A DNA stretch of 64,000 bases from Luzula sylvatica. Its lineage: Eukaryota; Streptophyta; Magnoliopsida; Poales; Juncaceae. The stretch is taken from positions 21,582,242-21,646,241 of the forward strand of contig OX326959.1 of NCBI GenBank assembly GCA_946800325.1, given 5' to 3'. The notes beneath the pieces were generated by a model. That model was not told where the DNA came from. It made no database searches and saw only the letters and a list, made by a program, of their open reading frames with translations. Positions 10,906-21,790 of this stretch are shown here, one piece after another; the first letter of the stretch is position 1; the number at the start of each line of letters is the position of its first letter. Position numbers and translations under genes: made by a program.

Positions 10906-11579
10906 ACCTCTTTGTTTTTTTTATATTGGATTTTCTGTGATTTGTTTGGTGTAGTTCTGTGTTGCTTATTTGTAGATAGTATAATGATACCTTTTTCAAT
11001 TTTGACAGGTGGAAGGGGGTAGTTTTTCTTTTTTAGTCCATTTTTTTTCTTCTTTTTCAATTTTGATCCTTTTTTTCGTAAAAAAAATTTCCCCATTTTT
11101 TTTTCGATTTTGGTCCTAATTTTTTCTTTCCAATTTTTTTTAATTTGCAAATTTCGCAGGGGTATGTATGAAATTTTGTAAGCTCAAATTTATGCGAGGT
11201 TTCAAAGAAATTTGTCATGTGTCCGTTTTATCCAGCTGACACATTGCGACTTTTTAATGAATCCTTATTAATGCATCTATTGACATCAAATATATTTGCG
11301 AATATTGCATGATTATATTAATCAAGTTTAAAAGCACTCACGCAAATGCTATTTAAACAAATTATGTCATAAAATAATATTTGTGATAGACTAATTTCAT
11401 GAACCTTATGCATCTATTGACATCATGATATTTGTAAATATGTCACGATTAGATTAATTTAGTTGAATCGCACGCGTGCTAATTCGCACGCACGCCAATT
11501 CTATTTAAATAAATTATATTAAAAACATGTAAAAAAAATAGGTATGATGTCCCGCGCAATTGCGCGGGGGCAAAGCTAG
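10906..11579 (+). mobile_element. Helitron, 3' part (H1)
   Basis: The 3' end has the palindrome CCCGCGCAATTGCGCGGG at 11551-11568 followed after 7 bases by CTAG (11576-11579) and a T, as expected for a Helitron 3' terminus (hairpin, CTRR end, insertion before T). About 450 bases upstream of the end are clearly related to H2 at 16300-16804. The 5' TC end could not be fixed, so the start coordinate is a guess. No RepHel protein is encoded. Confidence 0.65.
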
Positions 11580-12258
11580 TTATATGTAGAATTTCTTGTG
11601 GGAAAAGCAGTAGAAGTGAGTGAACAATTTGTTGTGTAAATGAAAGAACGTATGTGGAGATTGCGTGCAATTATCCCAAAATATGAAACGTGTTAAAATT
11701 CACGAAATTTACAAGAAAACACATCCGTTGATTATAGTGATGTGTTCCATAAATACTCGTGGCTCGGTAAATACTCCGGGTTTGATTATAGTAATTCACA
11801 TTTCTAACAAAGAATTAATCTCGGTTAAGTTAATTAGCCAATACGAAAAGGAATTCGAACCGGCGAAATTTAATGAATCGACACACTGATGATAGACTCA
11901 AACGAGCATAAGTCCTATCTTCTTATGAGATATGCTCATGTATAACATGATCATGTTTTTTTGACGGCATTAATTCAAAGATGGCGTGCCGCGTGCACAC
12001 CATACATTTCATATGCCGCACGGTGAGATAACAATTACATTGCGTGATGTGTCTTCAATACTGGATCCACACTTACAAGTAATCAAAATTTGTTATTTCA
12101 TATAAAAGATATAATGATAATATATTTGTATCAATCTTCTGGTGAGTTATTTTATATGGGTATGGGCATGGCTCCAATTTGCTTTGGATGATCAGATATG
12201 AGGCGTGGCCGCGTGTTGGGTCAATTAACGTAATCGACCGATAAATTATTGCGTTGGT
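11580..12258. other. Intergenic, nothing recognised
   Basis: No frame with coding character and no repeat shared with the rest of the window. Confidence 0.5.
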
Positions 12259-12585
12259 GTGTGCACCTTTAAACTGAGTAACAATAAAGTAAAAATGAAA
12301 TATTTCATAACCGAATTTGATCAGTTAAAAAACAGATCTTGCAAAAACGACGAAGGTACGAATAAAACTAGATTATGGACAGCGTTGAACTGGACGATAC
12401 GGAAAGAAAGAAACATGAGATTCTTTAGAAACAAAGCACGGATGCCGATTCTATTGGTCGATACTACTAAAAATCTTATAGATAGTTGGATCAGGTTCTT
12501 TAAAACTAGATTATATACAAATACAATATCAAACCAAAACAGATATTATAAGATTATTTATGTTGCTATTTTTTTTTTAGTTTGA
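12259..12585 (+). pseudogene. Possible LINE (non-LTR retrotransposon) C-terminal remnant
   Basis: An open frame of 108 codons contains a stretch WTALNWTIRKERNMRFFRNK followed by a hydrophobic ...NLIDSWIRF. This resembles the zinc-binding region after the reverse transcriptase in plant LINE ORF2 proteins, which often reads W..W..WxERNxRxF. No reverse transcriptase motifs or poly-A tail are seen nearby, so this would be a short decayed piece. The rest of the frame (the first about 30 codons) is unrecognised. A chance frame is possible. Confidence 0.35.
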
Positions 12586-13321
12586 TATTGTATATTAATT
12601 ATACTTTTTCAAATTCTCCGGACCGCTTATACAAATGAGATATATCGCCAAAGTGTTTTGTTGGTTGTAACACTTTGATGGCTAAGGCAGCTCTTTGCTT
12701 TGTCGGTATTGTTTAGATGCACCTCACACATAGGGTATAATTCAAATATATACGATATATACCCGTCAACCCCAATGTGGCTTCTCGCGTCATTTTGAAA
12801 TATCACGAGTTCCCTCCTTATATAGCGATGTGGGACAACTGTTGATGAGGACAATAGTGTGATAGATCAAAGATTTTCTCGACAAAATTACATGATAATT
12901 TGGTACTGGGAAATAACAAGAATGTGGATTATCGATTTTTGGCTAGTGACCATGTTGTGCGATCCCTGATATGATTTACTATTTTTATTATATTTATGTC
13001 AAATATTTAATCTTTTATAATTCAAAATTTCAAAACTTAGTTATTTAGATCCAAGAATTACGCTAGGATATTCGAACATCTAAACAGACTTTTTCCTGTG
13101 AACCAAATTGTCAGTCTTATATCGTAATAAATCAAATGACTAATTGAATGTCATTGTTTCTCGACACACTGCCATTAAATAATGAATTGATTACGAATGA
13201 AAATGTTCCGCATCATTCTTCGCCGGATTCTGGACAAGCTAATCTGTCAGCGCCACATGAACAATAACCTCAATGACAACAACACTCACAAGTCACAACC
13301 CCTTCCAGTTGATTATACTCA
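12586..13321. other. Intergenic, nothing recognised
   Basis: Includes a short stretch around 12720-12840 with TATATAG and TGTGGGAC motifs of the type seen in retroelement or promoter remnants, but no boundaries can be drawn. Confidence 0.4.
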
Positions 13322-15480
13322 CTAGGAAATTACCCGCGCTTCGCGGCGGGTTTGTTTCATTTATTTTATCATAATTTTTTCATAATTCTGAATTATCATT
13401 CGTTATCAAATAATTAATAAATATTGCGCTGAGTGTTTGAATTTACATATATTGCTTTGCTTAATTAAGTTTGATGATGACAAAATTCATTATACTATTT
13501 TGGAATATTATATAATGCGAAAAAATTATTTAGTATTCTAAAAAAACATACAAAAAAGTTAAATGATACTATAAAGTAATAAAAAAACATGCATCGACAT
13601 ACATAAAAAATAAAATGCTACTATAAGATCATGAAATAACATATAAATAGAAATGTATTTTATTAATGCGCGAGTTTTATTATGGAGGTTGATGACATCA
13701 AATATTTGAATCTTTGTTGAAATTGATTTTTTTAAATTAGTAATATGCATTAGAAAATTATAAATGTAAATTTGAATTCATATTTTGTATGATTTTTTTT
13801 ACCTTAAGTTGGTTGTATTGTTTGGGTTAGTTGCACCCTAAAGTATTTTTTTTTCTTGTTTCACTGGATAAGTCTTTCTCCACCATCTTGCAAAATAAGT
13901 GAGAATCTTGAGTTATGAAATTTGTATTCATATAAAAAGTTTAGGGCATATTTTTTGATTCAAGTATAAATTTCGGAGAAATGTTTTAAGATGTATGAAG
14001 GAATATTATTTTATAGAACATTTTTAGATGAGAGGAGAATTATCCTATGCTTGGTTATTTTCTAGAATAATTGAAATTGAAAGATACAATAATAAATGTA
14101 AGAGAAATAAATTATAGTCATTAAAGAAAATGAAAAGACAAACTACATCATGCTATACCATAATTATTTAATGTTTCATATTAAAAAAATATATACATGT
14201 ATTTATTATTTTGAAGTAAAAGAGGTCATACTTAAGAAATATTAAATATCAAGATTAAGATTTATTACAAAAATGTATATAGCTTGTGTATGTCAAAAGA
14301 AAATTAACAAAAAAAATTCACAGTGTTTTGTCTTGTGAACATGTTATATTTGTTGTAAATTCATTTTAATGTTATGTAGATGATAAATTTTCTTAGATAG
14401 TTGTATAGTTTTCTAGTTTGAAATTGTTTATGAAATCTCTTATATTATAAATGATATAATTTTGAAATAAAATATTATAATATCATTATTAGGTGTTCTC
14501 CTAAAAATATCAATAGTATAGTAATTCATTCATGTATGATAATAAGTTATGAGCATATATTATTCACATGCATATAATAGTATCTAACTCTTAAGTTTGA
14601 TGATCAAAAAAGTATTATATGTAAGTTTAAGTATTAAAATAAACACATGGAAGATGGAAAGACAATTATATCAAAAAAATAAATGTTTTATAACAAAAGC
14701 GTACACAAGCAGTGATTAATTGGAAGTGAAAAATATCACATGTAATTATTAAATATATACATGAAGTTTTTTTAACAACAAAAATGTATAAATTTTTTAG
14801 TTTGAAATTGTTTTTGAAATCTCTTCTATTATAAATTTTTTTATATTATAAATGATATAATTTTCAAATAAATAATATAATATCATTATTTAGTGTTTTC
14901 ATAAAGTATCAATTATAATATAGTAGTTTATTCATGTATTATATACATATTTTGTTCACATCATATAAAAGTATATAAGTCTTAAGTACCATGAAATAAT
15001 AATAAAGGATGTTAATATTATAATTTAGCTTACATATAGTATACTACAATATATCTACACATAGAAGATGCAAAGACAAAGTGTACTAAAAAAATTTAAT
15101 ATTTCATAATAAAAAAACATATACATGCATCAATTAATTGGAGGTGAAAGTTATTATTTGCAGTAATTATTGAATATAATAAGTAAAGATTTTTTGAAGA
15201 ACAAAAATGTATAAATTTTGTGTGTCAAAAAAAAATTTGACAAAACTCTTAATATTCTTTGCCATGTGGAGAGTGCATTCAATATTGAGCGTTCGATTTT
15301 AATCATACGGTTTAGATTCAAAATATCAAAGATGACATGACAATATCATAGATGACATGGCTCAAGGAGATTGCTTAAAAGTTAGTGTAAAATAATGACA
15401 AGCAAATGACTACATCAAATATGATCCTAAAAAAATCCAATAAAAAAATTAATGGATGAGATTAAATAATATCACAAAAT
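13322..15480 (-). mobile_element. Helitron on the minus strand (H3), 3' end fixed, 5' end uncertain
   Basis: On the minus strand the sequence ends with the hairpin CCCGCCGCGAAGCGCGGG, TAATTTC and CTAG (plus coordinates 13322-13350), followed by T. This is a Helitron 3' terminus of a related but distinct subfamily. The body to the right is strongly AT-rich and contains a partial internal duplication: the block around AAATTGTTTATGAAATCTCT (14423) recurs near 14802 with its neighbours ATTATAAATGATATAATTTT and AATATCATTATT. The right boundary is a guess. No coding frames. Confidence 0.5.
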
Positions 15481-15856
15481 CTAATGTTTCAAAATAAGGC
15501 ATACAAATAACTACACAAATTATAGGTAGTACAAAATCAAATATGAAATTAACGTGTATGATGAAACCACATCACACAATCCAATGATTAATAATGATGT
15601 AAAAAAATGATGATGTGGCTTCATGAGAATGCATATAGATGAGTGCAAAATAAGGAGTGGGTAAATTAGTATAATCCACGACATGAATACGAAATGTGTT
15701 CTCAACCCGAATATAATCAGTAGAATATTTTGTTCCACCACCCTATACCGAATATGGATCAAAACTCGTAAAATCAATATGGTTCAAGTTCTTAGTTGAT
15801 GAACTTTATAAATGTAATATATCCACGGACACAACTCATTATAGTTACTATGATAC

Positions 15857-16420
15857 TACCCCCTCTTTTTTTATTTACATTTTGGTCCTTTTATTTACAA
15901 TTTTTTATTTATATTTTGGTCATTTTTACATTTTGATCATTTTTCCTATTTTATATTTTTGTTTTTTTTTTACATTTTGGTCATTTTTCCTATTTTACAT
16001 TTTTTATTTACATTTTGGTCTTTTTTTACATTTTGATTCTTTTTTTCCTATTTTACATTTTGGTCCTTTTTATATTTTGATCCTTTTTTTAAATATTTTG
16101 GTCTTTTTTTACATTTTGATCCTTTTTTACTATTTTCCAATTTTTTTTTATTTATATTTTGGTCTTATTTAACATTTTGATAATTTTTTCCTATTTTACA
16201 TGTTGTTCCTTTTTTACATTTTGATCATTTTTTTATATTTTGGTCACTTTTTACATTTTGATTCTTTTTTTCTATTCTCCATTTTTTTTAATTTGCTCAT
16301 TGGGCATGGTTATGTATGCAATTTTGTAAGTTCAATTTTTTTTTGTAATTTTCCTTTTTACACAATTTTTTTCCTTTTTATATTTTGGTCATTTTTTTTT
16401 GTATTTTCTTATTTTGTATG
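15857..16420. repeat. T-rich tandem array of ATTTTGGTC / ATTTTGATC units
   Basis: Some 20 short units of the type TTTACATTTTGGTCCTTTT and TTTTGATCATTTTT follow each other. Long Phe/Leu/Tyr-rich frames here are simple-repeat translations. A shorter version of the same sequence sits in H1 (about 11030-11140), so the array probably belongs to the Helitron family. Confidence 0.8.
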
Positions 16421-16804
16421 GGTATATATGAAATTTTGTAACCTCAAATTTATACGAATTTTCATAGAAATTTGTCATTTGCCCGTTGTATCCATATGAC
16501 ACGTTGTGATTCTTTAATGAACCGTAACTATAATGCATCTATTGACATCAAATATATTTGTGAATATGTCCTGATTATATTAATCAATTTTAAAAACACC
16601 TGAACAAATGCTATTTATACAAATTATATGAGCCTTATGCATCTATTGACATCATGATATTTGCAAATATGTCACGATTAGATTAATTTAGTTCAAACGC
16701 ACGCGCGTTAATTCACACACGCGTTAATTCTATTTAAATAATTATATAAAAAATGTAAAAAAAATGACATGTTGTTCTGCGCAATTGCGCGGGGATAAAT
16801 CTAG
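16260..16804 (+). mobile_element. Helitron, 3' part (H2)
   Basis: The 3' end carries CTGCGCAATTGCGCGG near 16778-16793 and CTAG at 16801-16804 followed by T. The preceding 500 bases match H1 in order (for example GCATCTATTGACATCAAATA and the CACGATTAGATTAATTTAGT blocks). The upstream T-rich array probably belongs to it as well. No protein. Confidence 0.65.
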
Positions 16805-17697
16805 TTTGTTTTTAATCCAACCGGTGCCGGTTCTTCACACGTCACCTTCAAATTTCGTGGCACAAAATATGAATGCTCAATATTAATATGTCGTCGAATA
16901 TCATGTTTCATGGTATGGACTATTTTGATTCGACTTGGCAGGCTATTTCTTCATCTCCGACGGACGAGCAAAATCCAACTTCCGAAATCCGTCCACGTGG
17001 TCGTCACCAAAGAAGAAATAATTAAAATTCGTGATATTTTTATTAATTTATATGGACTAATTGTGTTATTTCTTATTATTTGTACGGATGTTTATGTTGT
17101 TTTATTTACGAATTTGTTTATTTATTGGGAAGTTCTATGATACACTATTTTAACAAAGGATATTTTTGATAATTAGCAATTTATTATATTTTTCAAACGA
17201 ACAACAAAAACTTCATATTTAGCCTAACATTAATTAATAAATACATTTGGAATTTTACCTTAAATACTCGTTAATTGATGATTACTCAAAATATTTTTGA
17301 AAAAATATATATCATAGGAAATCAATATGTACGATAGAAGTTCTCTTGTTTATTATTAGTGGTTTTATTGTTAAAATTTGTCTTTGTTGTGGTTAATTTA
17401 CGGATTGAATTTGCAGGGATCTCAAATTCATTCATATTTTTTATTGTTTTGGTTTAACGGTTTTGAATTGTCAATTGTCGGTTTGGGTGAGAATTCGACT
17501 GACGGGATCTCAATCCTTCAAAAAAGTGTCGAGGTCTATCTATCCCTTGAGTTCTATATATCTATCCCTTCAAAAAAGTTCTCAGACCCGTTCATTTTTT
17601 TTTTTGTTAAATGTAAACTCGTGTCAAGTTTTAATTACGATTTCATCTACGGTTTAAGACGTAATGATAGGGACACATAAACCAACCAAAAATTTGA
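16805..17697. other. Intergenic, one small coding-like frame
   Basis: Mostly AT-rich with nothing recognised. A 45-codon frame at 16888-17025 (MSSNIMFHGMDYFDSTWQAI...) has unusually protein-like composition and is discussed in the findings. Confidence 0.4.
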
Positions 17698-17705
17698 CAT
17701 ATATG

Positions 17706-18211
17706 CTATGTTGCACGGATACGGATACGGATACGGATACGGATACGACGATACGATAATTTTCAAAAAATCACAGATACGGATACGGCTATATAATTAT
17801 TATTTTAATATATTTATATTGTATATAATAAATAAATAAATAATAAGTTAAATAATATTTTGAATTTAAATATCATGACAATAAATAAAATCAACATAAC
17901 AATACGAGTATCATAAAAATATTCTAAATTTATTCTAAAAATATCTTAGAACTAATTTAGAAGTATCCTAGAAGTATCATAGAAGTATCCTATATAATTT
18001 ATTTAAAATATCCTAAATGGAGTATCACAGCCGTATCCTGAACGTATTCCAGCCGTATCATGTCGTATCCTTCCGTATCCCCGTCGTATCCGAAAAAATA
18101 AATTTTGAAATAATCAGATATGTCACGTGGCGTATCCGGTACGTATTTGAGATGTATCGTACCCGTATCCTCAGAATACTTCTGCGTTTTTGAAGTATCC
18201 GCGTAACATAG
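17706..18211. mobile_element. hAT-like MITE, 506 bp
   Basis: The ends are inverted repeats: CTATGTTGCACGGATAC on the left and, reverse-complemented, CTATGTTACGCGGATAC on the right. The element is flanked on both sides by CATATATG (17698-17705 and 18212-18219), an 8-bp target duplication. GTATCC/GGATAC motifs are multiplied inside both ends. No coding capacity. Confidence 0.75.
17718..17748. repeat. (GGATAC)n array inside the MITE
   Basis: Five consecutive copies of GGATAC, extending the terminal motif of the surrounding element. Confidence 0.9.
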
Positions 18212-18219
18212 CATATATG

Positions 18220-18920
18220 TATAAGTTTGTGTTCTTCAATTATTGATGTCAATGAAAATTGAACTTATAACCTCACATAATATATGATTTGTGTGTCAAA
18301 CACTTAACAAATGGGTTATGGATCATTGGCAACAATGTTATTTTTTGAATTTCATGAAAAAAACTGGTTATTTCTTGTATTCAGTTAACAAACAAAGTCA
18401 TTTAGAAAATATGCCTAAATAATAGCAAGAGACTCACTACATTAAAAAGAGTCAAGACAATACTTGTACTTATCAAGTCTAGTATAAACTTCCAAATCAA
18501 GTGATTCTCAGGTCATTGCGTGAATATGACAGTCAAACCGTCCATTTATATCCTAATATCCATGTCACATAATTTCACTAAAACATATATACTTTTATCA
18601 AATCAACAATACTTTTATGTGGAGTATATAGTTTGGTGAATAAGACTTATCCAACTATCAAAATCTTGGATTGACTATTATGCACTGTTGTCTCCTTATA
18701 ATTAAATCGTTATGGGTACTCTATAGCAGTGACAGATCTATTAAGAGACTAGGAGAGGCAGCGTCCCTCCTAGATTTTTGAGCGGTAGTATGTATATATA
18801 TATATAATATATATATGTGTGTGTGATTATGCTAGTGTATTTTACGATAAAATTGAGAAATTATGTATTATCGTTCCCCAAAAAATTTGAAAATTTCTCA
18901 CAATTGCCTTCCCTAGATTA
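18220..18920. other. Intergenic, nothing recognised
   Basis: No gene or clear repeat. A short TA/TG microsatellite lies at about 18793-18825. Confidence 0.5.
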
Positions 18921-18926
18921 CCCCCG

Positions 18927-18978
<52 letters not shown>

Positions 18979-19010
18979 ACACACACACACCCACACACAC
19001 CACACACACC
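18921..19010. repeat. Poly-C tract followed by (CA)n
   Basis: About 44 C residues (one G at 18926) run directly into about 22 CA units with small interruptions. Such a tract is hard to sequence, so its length should not be trusted. Confidence 0.95.
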
Positions 19011-19524
19011 ATCATTGGTAACGGGCAAGATCCGCCACTTCTCTATGGTTACATTTTATTTATATCAAATCGTTAATTTATGTCAAAACATTTTGAAAGT
19101 AATATTTTTCTCTTTTTTATATGATTTATGCAAATACATTGATATTTTAAATATAATCAAATACCAAAACTATATACTGATACAAAAAACAAATCTGGTA
19201 TATGCTTTCTAGGGCCATGTGAAGTTAACCAAATCAATTAAATGTGTTATAAACCTTATTCTCATTTTTTGCAAATTCTCAGGAAAGCAACACAATAACT
19301 TCTCCACCTAGACCTTTCCAAATATTAATAAGAACATTATTGTTATTTCATCTACTCTCCTGCTCCACATTAAAAACATACTCAGCCTTTTCATTCAATG
19401 CCCTTTGGCCCCTTCCCATTATTTTGTACATGCCTTTCATTATAGTCTAAAAATAATATCAATATATTCAAGATTAGTTAAATATATTGTTAATAAAAAT
19501 ATATCATTATATCATTAATTATAA

Positions 19525-19770
19525 GGGGGCTTCTATCATACACCCATTTCCTTATCATACACCCATTTTCAAGGATATTTGAAGTAATTATCCATTTATG
19601 AATATTTAAGGTAAGATATCAAATATATTTATCAATTAATGTTTAACTAAATTGGAATTTTTTATTGTTCATTTAAACAAAAATCTCCATAAAAGGTAAA
19701 TTTTATGATACACCTTTTTATAAATATTATTAATTGCTAAAATACCCAAAATACCTTTGTAAAACTCCCC
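19525..19770. mobile_element. Mutator-type MITE, 246 bp, with 9-bp target duplication
   Basis: The insert begins GGGGGCTT and ends (reverse complement) GGGGAGTT. It is flanked by TAATTATAA on both sides (19516-19524 and 19771-19779). Copy 2 of the surrounding repeat has a single TAATTATAA at the same point, so the insertion borders are exact. The 9-bp duplication and G-rich ends fit a Mutator-like MITE. Confidence 0.85.
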
Positions 19771-20556
19771 TAATTATAATATATTTCATATATCTACCGC
19801 ATATATTATGATTTATGACAAGTTAAACTACAACATGGAAAATTGGAATGTTAGTGAACCACATATATTATGACAAGGTGAGTGACCCTTTAAGCTTAAC
19901 AATGGCTGTGAGACCTAAAATGAGTATTGCTTTTATGTTTTGGGTTTGGTGACAAACCATCAAATCCATGGGACCTCTTCAATTAATTCCCTTACAAATC
20001 CTCTGTGAAATTCTGAATAATAATTATTATCTTATTTACTCGGGAATCTATATGATGATTAATATTACAGAGGATCTGGGAACAAAGTGGAGCCATTTAA
20101 CACTGTATACTATAACACTTACCACGTTATCCCAGACTATTTGATCAATCATTCTTCATTCCTCTCCATTTATAACAAATTGGAGACGATTCATATATTT
20201 TTTTTATTTTATAAAATATAAGAATCCTACGTAATTACATAAACAAATAAAACTCATATTGCTCAATTACTTGGTATTTTCTGGCATCAAACATCAAATA
20301 AATTCTTGCAAATTTGAAGGGAGATATCAAGTTATGATGACTGGAGAGGAACATGACCCAGTTGCAAGCAAGAACATATTTTGAAGACAACAGTAAAATC
20401 CTTTTGCAGTATTATTTCTCTATGTTATAATAAATCCATGTATCTACCACACAACCGAATCACATAGGCGTAACTCAAATTTAGTAATTAGATTAAAAAA
20501 AACATAAATATCGACACCTTATCTCCTTCTGCAGTGCAAACATATGTATGGAATTG

Positions 20557-21121
20557 GGGTTATATATTGGGAAAATATAGTTTGCCCTCCAAACTCATTC
20601 CAACATTCTTGATGAGTTGGCAAAAAATGGTTAAATAAGTTGATTAATCTCTCTAATTGACACGTTTAATTGACACGTAAATAATTTATAATATATTAAT
20701 ATTAGTACATGTTAATTGACGTGTCAATTTATTTAAACGATCAATTAAATCGCTAATTGAGTCAATTAATAATACTAATCAGTTCACTTATCCATCATTT
20801 GTCACCTCATCAAGGATGTTATTTTGAGTTTGAGAGGCTGAATATATAACCTTTTATATATTCAGCCCCCAAAACTCACTCCATCATCATTGATGAGATT
20901 GGAAGAGAGAGTTAAGTGTGGATTGATAAATATTATTAATCGATTCAATTAACGATTTTAAATAACCGTTTAATTTATTATTCAAAAAAAAAATAACCGT
21001 TTAATTAAATTAACACATCAATTAACATGTACTAATTATTAATATATTAGTAATTAATTTTTTTTTTTTTGCCACCTCATTAATGGTGTTGGGATGAGTT
21101 TGGGGACCAAGTATATTTTCC
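20557..21121. mobile_element. Composite MITE insertion, 565 bp
   Basis: Flanked by GTATGGAATTG at 20546-20556 and 21122-21132 (9-11 bp duplication); copies 1 and 2 have a single related sequence there. Inside are two related foldback units. Their ends read ATTCTTGATGAGTTGGC with GTCACCTCATCAAGGATG, and ATCATTGATGAGATTGG with GCCACCTCATTAATGG. A Mutator-like MITE family is likely; a third member is at 26300. Confidence 0.7.
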
Positions 21122-21790
21122 GTATGGAATTGTAGAGGAGATTACGAAGGGGAGAAAAGTAGGGGGAAAGAGAAGAAGAGAACAAAAGAAGAGTAGCTTT
21201 CTCCCATATTAAAGTGGTGGTACGTTTGTAACATAGAAAGGGACTCTTCGTTGCTTAATTATACATCTTTTTGAATACATGTTAGGAGAAACTGTACTGG
21301 TCACAAATATTGATTTATATACTTCCATTTGGAGTTTTCTTTAGTATTTATAAATTATGAAAAGTAAAAAATATTTCTATACATTTGTAAAATTTTACTT
21401 TTTTGACTTTTTTATGTAACAAAAAGGAGACCAATTTCACATGGACCCATCAAAAATCTACAGATATATCACGTATTCTTCTCTAAAATATAAAAGATCA
21501 TAATTCATGAATGTATTTTACTTTTTGACTATTTTTAAACCATAGATTTGATTTCTGAACATGATAAGCTTTCATAATCTATGATTTGATTTTTTTCTCA
21601 GCAAGTATCCAATGATAAGAAATTCTATTTGGTAAAATATTCTCTCTGAAATTGACAACTATGAGACCAATAAACTACCAAAATAAACATAATGTAAACA
21701 AGACAATAATCAAAATCATGCTAATTAAAACTAATAAACAAACATTATGATCTAAACCATACACATTGGATCCTATCTTCTTCTATTCTT

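Larger units (their letters stand above)
19290..21516. repeat. Unclassified interspersed repeat, copy 3, interrupted
   Basis: Matches copy 2 (2072-3722) from AACTTCTCCACCTAGACC to TTCATGAATGTATT. It differs by two insertions (19525-19770 and 20557-21121) and by a missing stretch of about 290 bases, equivalent to about 2892-3176 of copy 2, between short AAAAT repeats. The right edge lies about 275 bases 3' of the SCARECROW stop codon. Confidence 0.85.

Noticed and set aside
12627..12854. A 75-codon minus-strand frame
   Set aside because: No recognisable motif and composition like the flanks; overlaps sequence resembling retroelement debris.
15882..16499. Phe/Tyr/Leu-rich frames of about 100 codons
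   Set aside because: Translation of a T-rich simple repeat array.
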